A stretch of 64,000 bases of DNA from the NCBI GenBank assembly GCA_022825265.1, contig JAJDXE010000010.1:186001-250000 (forward strand), written 5' to 3'. The translations under genes and the position numbers were made by a program. Below the pieces are notes generated by a model that searched no databases, was not told the origin of the DNA, and saw only the letters and a list, made by a program, of their open reading frames with translations. Source of the stretch: Dehalococcoidia bacterium. GTDB lineage: Bacteria; Chloroflexota; Dehalococcoidia; Bin125. Within the stretch, counting starts at the first letter, position 1; the number at the start of each line of letters is the position of its first letter. This document shows, in pieces, positions 45,707-56,500 of the stretch.

Positions 45707-48513
45707 CAGCCTCCCCCAGCTCCAGGGCCTCCGCCTGTACCTCCGCCCGGCAACTGCGTGGCGCTGTAGGCGATGCCTTCGGAATCAGCGCCGATGAGCA
45801 GGGTCGCGCCGTCTTCCAGCCCCTCGAGAATCTCGACGTTCGTGCCGTCGGTCTCGCCGATCTGGACGGCCAGTCGTTCCCAGCCGCCATCTTCGGTTGG
45901 GATGGCGACGTAGAAGGCTCCATCAATCTGGCGAACGGCAGAGGTTGAGACGAGCACGGCTTCATCGCGTACGGCGGTCAGGATCGTGACGGTCGCGCTC
46001 ATCCCGTCGACGGGGAGCTGGCGGTCGTCGCTGACTGCTGCCGTCCCGCCGGCTGCGCCGCCTCCTCCGCCAGAGAATCGCGCGAGGAGTGCGCGAAGCT
46101 GGGCGCGCTGTTCGTCGGTGATTTCGAAGTCCTCCGACAGTTCGACTCCGCCGGGAAGCTCTTCGTCATTCGCGATCGCGCGAACAACGTCTAGGACGCT
46201 GGTGCCCTCTGGCAAATCCAGGGACTGCAGCCAGGCCTGGAACCGTGCTGCCTGTTGGCGATCCACCGCCGCGTCCCCGCCGCCCTGGCCCTGTCCGTCC
46301 CGGTCGCCGGCCCGCTGGGGCTCGGGGACCGTGACGCCGAGGGCCTGCAAGTCGTTGCGCACCGCCTGGATGGCGAGCTGGGAAAGCACGGTGGCCTCGA
46401 CGGCGTAGGTGACGACGCCCTGTTCGACGTTGGGTACCCGACTGATCGTGGTGATTCGGACCGGGTACTGGACACCATCGATCGCATCGAATGAGGCGAC
46501 GCCGACCTGCAGTTCCTCGAGTTCGAAGATCTCGGCTTCAGTGACGGTGAGGTCGACCACGATCTGATCGCGGGTGCTGACGACAAAGGCTGTGCCCCCC
46601 GCTCCGATTCGATCTCCCGGCTCAACGCTTGCTTCTTCGACGACGCCGTCGAAGGGCGCTTTGATGACCAGATCTTCCATTGCGGACAGGGCTTGTTCGT
46701 AGGAGATCTCGGCCAATCGGACGTTTTGCTCCTGTTGAGCGATGGTCGTCGCCGTGGCGCCGGTGAGCAGTTCGTCGTGCCGCGCCTGGGCTTCTCGGAG
46801 CGATGACTCGGCGCTGGCGAGGGCGAGCTCGGCTTCGAGGATGTCGTCATCGGTCGGTGGAGCCAGGAGTTCGGCGAGCCTCGCTTCGGCCGCGTCTCGG
46901 TTGGCTTCTGCGGCTGCTAGCGCCTGCTCTGCCTGGTACAGGTCGCTGGAGTCGACATCGCCGAGCAGGTCGTTCAGCGCGACCTGGGCTGCGGTCAGAC
47001 CAGCTCTCGCGGCGGCGACGGCCTGTTCGGCCTGGAAGACGTCGTTGGGATCGGCCGGTTCACTCAGTTCTTCGCGCTGGTTCTCTGCTACAACCAGACC
47101 CGCGGTCGCGGCGACGACTGCCTGTTCGGCCTGGAAGACATCCTCGTCGGACGCCGGCGTCAGCAGTTCCTCGAGCCGCGCCCTGGCTGCTTCGTGAGCC
47201 GCCTCCGCGGCGGTCACTGCCTCGGTTGCCTGCGCGAGCACGTCCGCGTCCGGTCCCTCGGTGAGGTCGGCCAAACGCGCTTCCGCTGCCATCAAGGATG
47301 ACGCCGATGCCTCGTAGCTGTTGAGCGCCTGTTCCCAGGCGATTTGGGCGTTGATCAGTTCTTGCGCTCGACGTTCGAGGGTTGCGCCGCTGTTGTCTGT
47401 CTTGGTCTCCAGGAGGTCGATTTCTGACTGCGGCAGCGGCGGCGGCGCGTCGCAGATCTCCGGCAGGACCACGATGTCGTCGCAGAAGCGCTCGTGCGCG
47501 TCCTCCAGTGCATCCTCGGCACTATCGACGGCTTGCTCTGCTGCGCTGACGGGATTTCGCGCTTGCGCGGCGGCAGAGCGCGCTGTCTCAATCTCGGCGA
47601 CACTGGGCTCAGTTGTCAGTAGATCGAGCGTTTGTTGGGCGCTCGCCAGCTGTGAGGCGGCAGAGGCTACCGCCTGTTCGGCTGAGGCCAGCTCGGCATC
47701 GGTTGGCTCGCCGGTTAGATCTGCGAGCGCCTCTTGCGCGTTGGACAGTTGCGAAGCTGCGTTGGCGACAGCCTGGTCAGCGGACGCAATCTCGGTGGCT
47801 GTGGGCTCGTCGATCAGGTCGTTCAGTGCTTCCTGTGCGGTCGAGAGTTGCGTGGCGGCATTGGCGACATCCTGCTGAGCTCGGGCCAGTTGGACTGCGT
47901 CGACGTCGCCTGTGAGCTCGGCGAGGGCCTGTTCGGCGCCGGAGAGCTGCGAGCGTGCGTTGGCAACCGCTTGCTCGGCGGCCTCGACTTCGCTGGCGTC
48001 GGGCGGATCGTCGATTTGTTCGAGCGCTAGTGCCGCGCTCACGACCTGCGCCTGCGCCGTAGCGAGGGCGCGCTCCGAAGCGGCGATCTCGGATGCGGCC
48101 GGAGTTTCCAAGAGCTCTTCGAGCCGGAGTCGCGCAAGGTTCAGTTGCACCTCGGCGGTCTCTAGCTGGCGTTGCGCATCGCTGTCGTCGAGGCTCGCCA
48201 GGACATCGCCACTCGATACTTCGTCGCCGATCTCGACATCGACTGAATCGACTTCTCCAGCAACGCCGAAGCTGAGCGATGATGTTTGCGCGGCTGCTGC
48301 CGATCCTGAGAGTTCAACCGTAGTGGTGAGCTGGCCGGTCGTGGCCGTCACGCGCTGCGGTTCGAAGACGACTGTCTCTTCGCCACTGCGAGTGAAGTAC
48401 CAGGCCAGTACTGCGATGACGCCGATCGCAACGACCAGTAGGGCCAGCATCCAACGGCGGGGACTTCGCCGGCCGCGGACCAGGGCATCGATGTCAATGT
48501 CTTGATTACTCAC
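45706..48513 (-). CDS. HlyD/MacA-type adaptor with very long coiled-coil hairpin
   Basis: 935 residues from GTG 48513 (a longer frame starts at TTG 48639; neither has a good ribosome site). One N-terminal membrane helix (MLALLVVAIGVIAVLAWYF), a lipoyl half-domain (FGVAGEVDSVDVEIGDEVSS), then about six units of 33 residues of the pattern EPTxxEIAxAxQAVAxAxSQL. A break contains two cysteines (ERFCDD and PEICDAP), and about six more units lead back to the second lipoyl half (IKAPFDGVVEEASVEPGDRI). A beta-barrel/MP domain and a glycine-rich end follow. MacA-type adaptors are usually about 370-450 residues. The periplasmic-type hairpin is predicted to be very long. Confidence 0.85.
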   Translation of the reverse strand: MSNQDIDIDALVRGRRSPRRWMLALLVVAIGVIAVLAWYFTRSGEETVVFEPQRVTATTGQLTTTVELSGSAAAAQTSSLSFGVAGEVDSVDVEIGDEVSSGDVLASLDDSDAQRQLETAEVQLNLARLRLEELLETPAASEIAASERALATAQAQVVSAALALEQIDDPPDASEVEAAEQAVANARSQLSGAEQALAELTGDVDAVQLARAQQDVANAATQLSTAQEALNDLIDEPTATEIASADQAVANAASQLSNAQEALADLTGEPTDAELASAEQAVASAASQLASAQQTLDLLTTEPSVAEIETARSAAAQARNPVSAAEQAVDSAEDALEDAHERFCDDIVVLPEICDAPPPLPQSEIDLLETKTDNSGATLERRAQELINAQIAWEQALNSYEASASSLMAAEARLADLTEGPDADVLAQATEAVTAAEAAHEAARARLEELLTPASDEDVFQAEQAVVAATAGLVVAENQREELSEPADPNDVFQAEQAVAAARAGLTAAQVALNDLLGDVDSSDLYQAEQALAAAEANRDAAEARLAELLAPPTDDDILEAELALASAESSLREAQARHDELLTGATATTIAQQEQNVRLAEISYEQALSAMEDLVIKAPFDGVVEEASVEPGDRIGAGGTAFVVSTRDQIVVDLTVTEAEIFELEELQVGVASFDAIDGVQYPVRITTISRVPNVEQGVVTYAVEATVLSQLAIQAVRNDLQALGVTVPEPQRAGDRDGQGQGGGDAAVDRQQAARFQAWLQSLDLPEGTSVLDVVRAIANDEELPGGVELSEDFEITDEQRAQLRALLARFSGGGGGAAGGTAAVSDDRQLPVDGMSATVTILTAVRDEAVLVSTSAVRQIDGAFYVAIPTEDGGWERLAVQIGETDGTNVEILEGLEDGATLLIGADSEGIAYSATQLPGGGTGGGPGAGGG

Positions 48514-48669
48514 GGGCGACCAGTCAATTCGCTGTGCTTGAGAATGAACATGAGGAAGGGGAGCGAACTCCCCTTCGTTGTCTCGCAAGCTAAGGCCATG
48601 ACGTAAATTGCCCGTCAGACCAACATCATCTTCTGTCAACCGCCCGATTCAGCGGCGGCTGTCCTGCGC

Positions 48670-49497
48670 TCAACCTGTGAAGATGCCGCCGTCGGGGTGG
48701 AGGATCTGGCCGGTGATGTAGCCCGCCTGGTCGCTGAGGAGGAAGAGGGAGGCTTCGGCAATATCTTCAGCCTCGCCGAGGCGGCCGAGCGGGACGAAGC
48801 GCTCGAAGGCGGCTCGTCGGGCTTCGTCCTGCGAGAGTGCCATCGCCATTGGGGTGTCGATCACGCCTGGGGCGACGGTGTTGACTCTGATGTTGTGCGG
48901 GGCGAGTTCGAGGGCGAGGACTCGGGTGAGCATCCAGACGCCGGTTTTGGAGACGGAGTACTCCGCGTTGCCCGGCATCGGAATCTTGGCTGCGCCTGAA
49001 GAGATGTTGACGATCGAGCCGCCGTCGCCGTGGGCGATCATGCGGCGAGCAGCCGCCCGATTCGTCAGCATCACGCCGGTCATGTTGACCGAGAGCACTT
49101 TCTCCCAGTATTCGACCGGCTTGTTGATGATGTAGCCCGCAGAGCGGTCGGGCGTGAGGTCAGCTTCCGAGACCTCGCCTGAGACATAGTCAGCGTGCAA
49201 GATTCCGGCGGCGGCGATGCAGAGGTCGATGCGGCCGAACGCGTCGACGGCGGCTTGAGCTGCGGCGTCGCAGTCGGCCTCTCGGGAGACATCTGCTCCG
49301 ACGTAGATGGCCTGGCCACCGGCGTCGGTGATCTGCTGTACTACGTCGTCGCCGCGGGGGTCATCGGGTAAGCCGACGACGGCGACTGCGGCACCTTCGC
49401 GGGCGAGGCGGATCGACGACTCGGCACCCATCCCTGAGGCGCCTCCGGTGACGAGCGCGACCTTGCCCTGGAAGCGTTGGACTATGGTGTCGGCCAC
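48670..49497 (-). CDS. short-chain dehydrogenase/reductase, copy 2 of exporter-flanking pair
   Basis: 275 residues. TGGASGMGAESSIRLAREG, LCIAAAGI, NKPVEYWEKVLSVNMTG, NISSGAA, YSVSKTG (Tyr-x3-Lys) and GQILHPDGGIFTG. It is the close paralogue of 42822-43661. It is the last gene of a thiolase-like/DUF35/SDR group before the adaptor. Its position suggests it acts on the product of the thiolase-like step rather than on the exporter's cargo. GTG start without a clear Shine-Dalgarno. Confidence 0.88.
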   Translation of the reverse strand: MADTIVQRFQGKVALVTGGASGMGAESSIRLAREGAAVAVVGLPDDPRGDDVVQQITDAGGQAIYVGADVSREADCDAAAQAAVDAFGRIDLCIAAAGILHADYVSGEVSEADLTPDRSAGYIINKPVEYWEKVLSVNMTGVMLTNRAAARRMIAHGDGGSIVNISSGAAKIPMPGNAEYSVSKTGVWMLTRVLALELAPHNIRVNTVAPGVIDTPMAMALSQDEARRAAFERFVPLGRLGEAEDIAEASLFLLSDQAGYITGQILHPDGGIFTG

Positions 49498-49512
49498 GAC
49501 TACGATCCGTTC

Positions 49513-50049
49513 CTAGACGCCGTTGACCTCTTGCGGGTAGCGCCAGGGTGCGTCCGGCTGTTCTGCATCTTCGTCGAGCGTCCAGTGAGGCAACGCGAGG
49601 CCCTCAGCCACGTCTGCGAACACCATTCGCATCCGCGAGCCGATGCCCACCTGTTTGACCAGATCAGGGGTAGCAAAGTTGCCATCGGCGTCGACGAGAT
49701 TGCCGGCGACGCGCAGCGCCTCGTGCTCGGTCGGCACGCCCGACTGTGTGTCGAGCTCGACCAGCAGGATCATGTACGGAGCGCGCTCGCGGAAGGCGGG
49801 CTGGATCGCGTGGTGGACTTCGCCGTAGGAGTGGACCTCCCCGCGAGCGTCGACCGGTACCCAGTTGAACTCTCGCTGTGAGCACCAGGGGCAAGCGGTG
49901 CCCGGCGGGTAGCGGATCAGCCCGCAGTCGGGGTCGGCGCACTGCTGGAGATGGAAGTCATGGTCGGCGCAATGTTGGAAGTAGGCCAGGTTTTCCTGGT
50001 CGAGGTCGAGAACGGTGAGGGTCATTCCCAGGTATTCGCCCTGCGGCAT
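49513..50049 (-). CDS. DUF35 OB-fold protein with zinc ribbon
   Basis: 178 residues. A rubredoxin-like zinc ribbon with all four cysteines (QCADPDCG and ACPWCS) precedes an OB-fold (FNWVPVDARGEVHSYGEVHH, VGIGSRMRMVFADVAEGLAL). AGGAG precedes the ATG. It lies 43 bp downstream of the thiolase-like gene. DUF35 proteins bind acyl-CoA and partner with thiolase-like enzymes, so the two probably form a complex. It contrasts with the zinc-less paralogue at 20328-20732. Confidence 0.85.
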   Translation of the reverse strand: MPQGEYLGMTLTVLDLDQENLAYFQHCADHDFHLQQCADPDCGLIRYPPGTACPWCSQREFNWVPVDARGEVHSYGEVHHAIQPAFRERAPYMILLVELDTQSGVPTEHEALRVAGNLVDADGNFATPDLVKQVGIGSRMRMVFADVAEGLALPHWTLDEDAEQPDAPWRYPQEVNGV

Positions 50050-50092
50050 GGTCGGCTCCTGTTCGGTGTCGTCGTCGTTCGTCAGTTCCGCT

Positions 50093-51352
50093 CTAGCCCT
50101 TGCGCATAATCAGGGAGGAACCGGTGCCGGGCATCGCCCAGCCCAAGTTCTGTGTGATTTCCAGGTTGGGAACCTGGCGGCAGCCGCCGCCCTCTTCCGG
50201 CGGCGCGTAGTTGTAGCTGTGGATGCGCTTGCCGTTGTCGTCCTGCGGGCAGTAGCAGTCAACCTCGCCGCGGAGCTGGCGCACGTTCTCGATGATCATG
50301 TTCATCCCGTGCGTGTAACCCTCGCAGAGGTGACCGCCCGAGGTGTTGTTGGGACGTTCGCCGCCCAGGCGCATGATCCCGGAGGAGACGTAGTCGCCGC
50401 CCTCGCCCTTCTTGCAGAAGCCGTAGTCCTCGAGCTGGAGCATCGAGGTAAAGGTGAAGGCGTCGTATGCGCCGGTGCACTGGATGTCCTCGGGACCCAC
50501 GCCGGCGTTGCGGTAGATGATGTCCTTGATGTAGTGGCCGGCAACGGTCGAGATTGGCCCGTGCTGGAAGTGCATGTCGATGCGCGGCTTGCAGACGCGT
50601 CCGGCCACGCCAAGAATCCGCGCTGGCGTGTTCCTGTAGTCGTAGGCCTTGTCGACCGAGGTCACGATCAGCGCGGTCGCGTTGTCGGTCTCGACGCAGC
50701 AGTCGAGCAGGTGCAGCGGCTTGCAGATCATCCGCGAGTTGACGACATCCTCGACCGTTACGCGCTGCTTGTAGTAGGCCTTGGGGTTGTTGGAGGCGTG
50801 CTCGGAGTGGATCACCTTGACCATCGCGACCTGCTCGGGGGTGGTCCCGTAGTCGTACATGTGGCGCATGAAGGTGGGGGAGAAGTTCTGTCCGGCGGAG
50901 AACCAGCCGTAAGCGGCCGCGTGCAGCGCGTCGCCGCCGACCGGCACCGAGGCTCGGGCGCCGGTACCGCCGATTCTGACCTGCGAGTAGCCGTTCATCG
51001 AACGGAAGACGACAACGGTCTCGCACATCCCCGCTTCGATCGCGCCGATCGCGAGTCCGATCAGGGCTTCGGACGATGAGCCGCCGCCCTGCACGTCCAT
51101 GTAGAAGTTGAGCCGGATTCCGAGGTCGCCGGCGAGCATCGGCGATGCCGTTGAGTCGTTGCCGGCGTAGGACATCATCCCGTCGATCTCCGACGCCGGG
51201 ATGCCGGCGTCGTCCATCGCGTTCTTGATCGCCCAGGTGCCCAGGGATCGGGTGGTCATGCCCGAGCCTCGGGTGTAGGTCGTCTCGCCGACGCCGATGA
51301 TGGCGTACTTGTCGCGCAAATACTTGCCTGCCGTCGTGTCAATGTCGGTCAT
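50093..51352 (-). CDS. thiolase-like protein (SCPx/Ltp type), nucleophile Cys absent
   Basis: 419 residues from ATG 51352 (GTG 51355 is equally possible; AGGAG lies just upstream). AIIGVGETTYTRGSG, AMDDAGIPASEIDGMMSYAG, HLLDCCVETDNATALIV and the late SGGHLCEGYTHGMNM region give the fold. The nucleophile position reads VQGGGSSSEAL with no Cys, so it likely acts as an aldolase- or lyase-type thiolase homologue with the DUF35 protein downstream. It is first in an operon of thiolase-like, DUF35 and SDR. Substrate unknown. Confidence 0.78.
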   Translation of the reverse strand: MTDIDTTAGKYLRDKYAIIGVGETTYTRGSGMTTRSLGTWAIKNAMDDAGIPASEIDGMMSYAGNDSTASPMLAGDLGIRLNFYMDVQGGGSSSEALIGLAIGAIEAGMCETVVVFRSMNGYSQVRIGGTGARASVPVGGDALHAAAYGWFSAGQNFSPTFMRHMYDYGTTPEQVAMVKVIHSEHASNNPKAYYKQRVTVEDVVNSRMICKPLHLLDCCVETDNATALIVTSVDKAYDYRNTPARILGVAGRVCKPRIDMHFQHGPISTVAGHYIKDIIYRNAGVGPEDIQCTGAYDAFTFTSMLQLEDYGFCKKGEGGDYVSSGIMRLGGERPNNTSGGHLCEGYTHGMNMIIENVRQLRGEVDCYCPQDDNGKRIHSYNYAPPEEGGGCRQVPNLEITQNLGWAMPGTGSSLIMRKG

Positions 51353-51504
51353 CACCGCCTGCTCCTCTCAAGGACGTCACGTCGAATCCGCGGATGTCGT
51401 CAACATCTCGCGGAACGTGGGCAGTCTAGGACAGCGACTACGAATGTCGACCTATCCTGCGGAAAGCCAAGACGACATACATATTCACCCGACAGGAACC
51501 ACAC

Positions 51505-52260
51505 ATGACCGACGTATTGACCGACGCCCAAGTCAAAGAAGCCGCCGACTTTCTCGATGAGGCGACCGCGAATGGACTGCCGCTGCCGGCGATCCCCGAG
51601 TCCTGTCGTCCGGGGACGGCTGCCGACGGGGGGCGGATCTACTGGGAGCGCTGGTCGCGCAATCCGACACCCGCGATCGCCTGGAAAGCGGCTGTGATCG
51701 ATGGGGATATGGTCCTCGCGCCGTTTTTCGAGGGAATGGTGATGGACTCGCCGGCCTCGATCCCTGGGGACACGTTCGTTAACTGCATCCTGGAGGCCGA
51801 AGTCGCGTTTCGTCTCGGGCGGGAGTTCGCTCCGACCGATGGTGGCCACAGCGAAGGCGACGTGCTCGGCGGAGTGTCAAATGCCTACATCGTGATCGAG
51901 GCGCCCAACAGTCGCTTTGACGGCGGCGCACCGATGCCCAGCATGGCGGCGGACGGCGTCGGCAACCAGGCGCTGATCATTGGGCCCGAGATTGACGACT
52001 GGGAGTCGAAGGAGCTTGTTGCACTTGACTGCGAGATCTTGATCAATGGCGAGAGTGTCGCTGAAGGCCGCGACGGCCGTCCGAATCCGACCGAGGTGCT
52101 GGTGGCGACGGTGAACGAGATCAATAATCGCGGGATGACCGTATCGGCGGGTGAGGTGATCACGACGGGCGCGGCGGCGATCCACGTGCCCGGCCTGGCG
52201 GGTCAGGAAGTGACGATCCGCTTTGCAGAGATCGGGGATGTGGAGTTGAGCCTGACCTAG
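51505..52260 (+). CDS. 2-keto-4-pentenoate hydratase/FAH-family protein
   Basis: 251 residues. Contains VNCILEAEVAFRLGREF (metal-binding ExE pattern) and VITTGAAAIHVPGLAGQEVTIRF, marks of the hydratase/decarboxylase branch of the FAH superfamily (MhpD-like). It would hydrate or decarboxylate an unsaturated keto acid in meta-cleavage-type pathways. AGGAA precedes the ATG. It is divergent from the thiolase-like operon, which suggests a shared catabolic context. Confidence 0.83.
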   Translation: MTDVLTDAQVKEAADFLDEATANGLPLPAIPESCRPGTAADGGRIYWERWSRNPTPAIAWKAAVIDGDMVLAPFFEGMVMDSPASIPGDTFVNCILEAEVAFRLGREFAPTDGGHSEGDVLGGVSNAYIVIEAPNSRFDGGAPMPSMAADGVGNQALIIGPEIDDWESKELVALDCEILINGESVAEGRDGRPNPTEVLVATVNEINNRGMTVSAGEVITTGAAAIHVPGLAGQEVTIRFAEIGDVELSLT

Positions 52261-52263
52261 CTG

Positions 52264-52572
52264 CTACTCCACCCGGCCGATGGCGTCGACCTGCCAGCCC
52301 ATGGGGCCTTCAATCCACTTGGTGAAGATGGTGCCGTCGCCGCCGGCGCTCTCGGGGCCGCGGAACGTGATGTGCAGCAGGTGGTCGCCCTGGTCTTCGA
52401 TTTCGAAGCTGGTGGAGCCGGCCGCTGAGCCGGCGTTGGGGTCCTGCTGCATGGCCATCGCCTGGCCAATGCCGACTGGGGTGAACACGGGCATCAGACC
52501 GGCGACATTGTTCGCGATCAGGTCCTTGGCGAACTGATCGGCGGTCTCCAACAGGCTGGCGGATTCGGTCAT
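52264..52572 (-). CDS. small hypothetical protein
   Basis: 102 residues, not recognised. An N-terminal amphipathic helix (ETADQFAKDLIANNVAGL) is followed by a beta-rich part (STSFEIEDQGDHLLHITFRG). GGAGA lies 8 nt upstream of the ATG and codon use is like its neighbours, so it is probably real. Its stop is 3 bp from the converging hydratase gene. The layout resembles small SnoaL/SCP2-like binding proteins only loosely, so no function is assigned. Confidence 0.6.
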   Translation of the reverse strand: MTESASLLETADQFAKDLIANNVAGLMPVFTPVGIGQAMAMQQDPNAGSAAGSTSFEIEDQGDHLLHITFRGPESAGGDGTIFTKWIEGPMGWQVDAIGRVE

Positions 52573-52736
52573 GGGTGCGTCTCCGAAACTGGCGTAAGCG
52601 TCTTGTACGAGTTCGGTTTGCGTTTCGCGGCACAGTCGAAACTGCGGCCGTATGAACGCTCAGCGTACAGGTCAGGGAGATAGGCTGAGTCGAGTCGCGC
52701 CGCGTTTGAACCGGTCCCCCACAGCAGGAGGCGAAG

Positions 52737-53507
52737 ATGAGCAGTCGACCAGTCGGCATTGACATTGAGGCCGCGCCGCAGAAGGGCACATCTGGAGAGG
52801 TTCGCGGCGAGTCAATCATCGTGGCGGACGATGTGCACAAGACTTATGCCGCCGCCGGTCAGCCCGTCCATGCACTGAGAGGCGTCTCGTTGTCGGTGTC
52901 GCGCGGGGAGATGGTCACGATCATGGGGCCATCGGGCTGCGGCAAGACGACGCTGCTCAACTGCCTCTCCGGACTGGAGACGATTGAACAGGGTGAGATC
53001 TTCGTCGAGGGTCGCAGCATCCATGACATGCCGGACACGGAGCGCACTGATCATCGCGCCCGCCGGATGGGCTTCGTCTTCCAGTTCTACAACCTGTTGC
53101 CGGTGTTGTCGGCAGTGGAGAACGTCGAGTTGCCGCTTCTGCTTGCCGGCGTCGGTCAGCGCGAGTCCCGAGATCGCGCGATGCTGGCGCTGGAGCAGGT
53201 TGGACTTGCCGACTGGGCCGGGCACCGACCGGCTCAGCTCTCAGGCGGACAGCGACAGCGTGTGACAATCGCCCGAGCACTGGTCAACGACCCGGCCATC
53301 GTCTGGGGAGACGAACCAACCGGAGACCTGGATTCGACCAACGCTGGCCAGATCATGGACTTGCTCGAAGGACTCAACCGGGACAACAACCAGACGTTCG
53401 TCATCGTCACCCACGACGAGAACATCGGCCGGCGCGCCAATCGAACCATCCACATGCGGGATGGGCTGATCGAGGGCGAAACGATTCACCGGCAACTGGG
53501 CGGCTAG
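52737..53507 (+). CDS. ABC exporter ATP-binding protein (LolD type)
   Basis: 256 residues. Walker [60 protein letters not shown] and VTHDEN. The Walker B ends in WGDE where LADE is usual. An N-terminal extension of about 25 residues precedes the domain. AGGAGG lies 5 nt before the ATG. It is followed 33 bp later by a giant FtsX-type permease, its obvious partner. Confidence 0.92.
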   Translation: MSSRPVGIDIEAAPQKGTSGEVRGESIIVADDVHKTYAAAGQPVHALRGVSLSVSRGEMVTIMGPSGCGKTTLLNCLSGLETIEQGEIFVEGRSIHDMPDTERTDHRARRMGFVFQFYNLLPVLSAVENVELPLLLAGVGQRESRDRAMLALEQVGLADWAGHRPAQLSGGQRQRVTIARALVNDPAIVWGDEPTGDLDSTNAGQIMDLLEGLNRDNNQTFVIVTHDENIGRRANRTIHMRDGLIEGETIHRQLGG

Positions 53508-53540
53508 GACGCGACTGCGCGGCGCTGAGGGAGGGGCAAC

Positions 53541-56500
53541 ATGGAGGAACTCTTCGGCCTGCCGACGATCCGCCTGATGTGGATCGTTGTTGCGATCGCG
53601 GGCGTTGCGGCGGCGGTGATCGCGTTCATCTTTTTCAAGCGGCCGATCCTGGTGCGGATGGGCTTGCGCAACATCCCGCGCCGCCGGGCGCAGACGGTGC
53701 TGGTGACGATGGGGCTGACCCTGGCGACGATCATCGTGACGATCGCCTTTTCGACGGGCGATTCGCTGGCGGTGAGTGTTCGCAACCTGGCGCTCGATTC
53801 GCTGGAACGGATCGACCATTTCATCACGACCGAGGAGGTCGGTACCGATGCCGAGTCTTCCTCGAGCGACGGCATCCCCAATCAGGTTCTGCTCGATCTC
53901 CAGTCTCATTTCGCCGGCGACGAGCGGATCGACGCGATTTTCGGCTCGCGCTTTGAGCTCGTGCCGATCGAACACCCGGAGGCCGGGCAGGTTGAGCCGC
54001 AGTTCTTCCTGGTGGGCGTCGACCCGGAGCTCGCAGACCGATTGCAGGCAGTTCGAGATGAGAACGGTGACCTGATCGAGTTGAGCGCGCTCGGACCTGA
54101 CGAGATCGTGATCAACGAACTGGCGGCGCGTGATCTGGACGCCGAGCCCGGTGATCGGGTGCGGCTCTTCGTGATGCAGTCGCCGCGCAGTTTCACTGTG
54201 GCGGCGATCGGGCGCAATGCGGTGCTGACCGGCAATCTCCAAGCAGGCGGCGCCGGCGGCCTGCTTCCCATGTCGGCCTACCAGGAGTTGCTCGGACCTC
54301 GGCTGTCTCCGCCCGATCAGTGGGACAGCATCCTGGTCAGCGGTGCGGGCGGGGTGGAGGAGCCGCTGGAGTTCTCTGAAGCACTCGATGAAGACATCGA
54401 CGCCGCGCTGTCCCGCCTCGAGCGCATGAACCCTGACCTGTATCTCAGCAACGGGCTGTCACGTTACGCAACGGAATCGGTGAAGGCCGACAGCCTGCGC
54501 GACGCGGAGCTGATCGCGAGCGTGTTCACGACGCTGTTCCTGTTCATGGGTTCGTTTTCCGTGGCGGCCGGGATACTGCTGATCTTCCTGATCTTCGCGA
54601 TGCTGGCGGAGGAGCGGAAACCGGAGATGGGCATCGCCCGCGCGGTGGGGATGCAGCGCAACGACCTGATCCAGATGTTCATCTCCGAGGGCATGGTTTA
54701 CAACATGGGCGCCGCGGTGGTCGGCGTCGTGCTTGGCCTGCTGTTCGCGATCGGATTGATCGCGGCGCTCAATACCGGCTTTGAGAGTTTTGGCTTCCAG
54801 TTTGCCTGGACGGTCACGGTCAAGAGTCTGGTGATCTCCGCGTGCATCGGCATCGTGATCACATTCATCACGGTGGTGTTTTCGAGTTTCCGAGCCTCGC
54901 GGCTGAACATCGTCGCGGCGATTCGCGACATTCCCGAGGAGCAGTACGAGGAGAGTCATCCGCTGACGCCGCGGCGGGTGCTGCGCAACGTGCTTGGTGT
55001 GTTCACAACGGCGATCGGGCTCGTGTTGTTGGCAACCACGCCGATCACGCTGATCCTGGGGGCGCCGGTCGCATTCTTCCTGCAACTCACGGGCAGGCGC
55101 CGAGCGCAACGGTTGATTCCCTGGGTGCTGCTGTTCGGCTGGCGCGTATTGCGCTGGAATCCACAGTGGTGGGTGTTGTTCGTGATTGGCGGCTGGCAGT
55201 TACTCGGATTCGGGCTGGACCAGGAAAGCCTGTTCATCTACATGATGGGGATCTCCCTGTTGCCCCTGGGCGTGGTGATGGGGCTGAACAGACTGCGACT
55301 CAGCGGGCGGCGGATTCCGCCTCGCCTGCTGTACACGGTGGGCGCGGGGTTCGTGATGTTCCTCTGGTTTGCACCCAACGACTGGCACGAGAGTTTCTTC
55401 AACAACAATCTCAACGGTGGACCGGAGCTGTTCGTGCTCGCCGGGACGATGCTGACGGCAGCGGGGACGCTGCTGTTGGTCTTCAATCTCGACCTGATTG
55501 TCGGCGGGATTCGCAACGCCGTGGGCGGCGTCGGTCGGATGGCGCCGGTGATCCGGACTGCAGCGGCGTATCCGGCGGCGGCCCGGTATCGCACCGGGAT
55601 GACGATCGCGATGATCGCGCTGATCACGTTTGCGCTGGTCAACTTCAGCACGATCAACGCCTCCTTCAGCCGGGCGTTTACCGGCGGCGACACGGCCGGC
55701 GGGTTCGAGGTGCTGGCCTTCAACACCGAGGTCAACGCGATTGGCGATATCCGGGCCGGGCTGGCCGAGGCCGGCGCGAACGAGGTCCTGGACGAGATCG
55801 AGGACGCGGGCCGGATCGAAGCCGGTCCGGTGCGCGGGACGCGAGCGGTGACGGCGCTGACCGAAGCGTGGGACCCGGTTGCGGAGCGGCACATCCTTGA
55901 CAGCGACGGCGAGATCCGAACGATCGAGACCGACCTGGCAGAGCTGAAGTTCGAAGATCGCGAGGCCGTGGTGCTGGGCGGGATCAACGATGAGTTCATT
56001 GACGGTCAGGAAGTGAAGCTGCAGGCGATTTCCTACCGGTACGAGGATGAGCAGGCCGTGTGGTCCGCCTTGCGCGGAGGCGAGATGGTTGCGGTCGCGA
56101 CGGTGGATGCGATCGACGGCGCGTTCGGTTTCGCCGATGTCGATCTGGAGCCGTGGTCGACACCCGACTCGGTGACGGATGAATCGATTCGCTTGCCGCG
56201 CATCGTGGTGGAGGTCGGATTGGGCGAGAACGCGCGGCAGGTCGAGGTGATTGCGATCCTCGAGCGGGTCAGCGGGGCCTTTGTCGATCTCGACGGTGAG
56301 AACGGCAGCTTGCCGACCCTGCTGCTGCCTGAATCGATTGCGGCCGCGGTCGTCGGCCCATCGGACTCGACGCGGCATTACATTTCCACTCGCGCAGGCG
56401 CGGACACGCTCGAGGTGGCGCAGGGCATCGAGCGCGAGCTGCGCATCTTCGCCGTGGACATCAAGGGCGAACTGGAGCGCCAGCAGAGCACGCAGTCGTC

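Noticed and set aside
47000..48100. Plus-strand Ser/Ala-rich frames opposite the adaptor gene
   Set aside because: They mirror the coiled-coil repeats in antisense; composition follows from the adaptor's GC-rich heptads.
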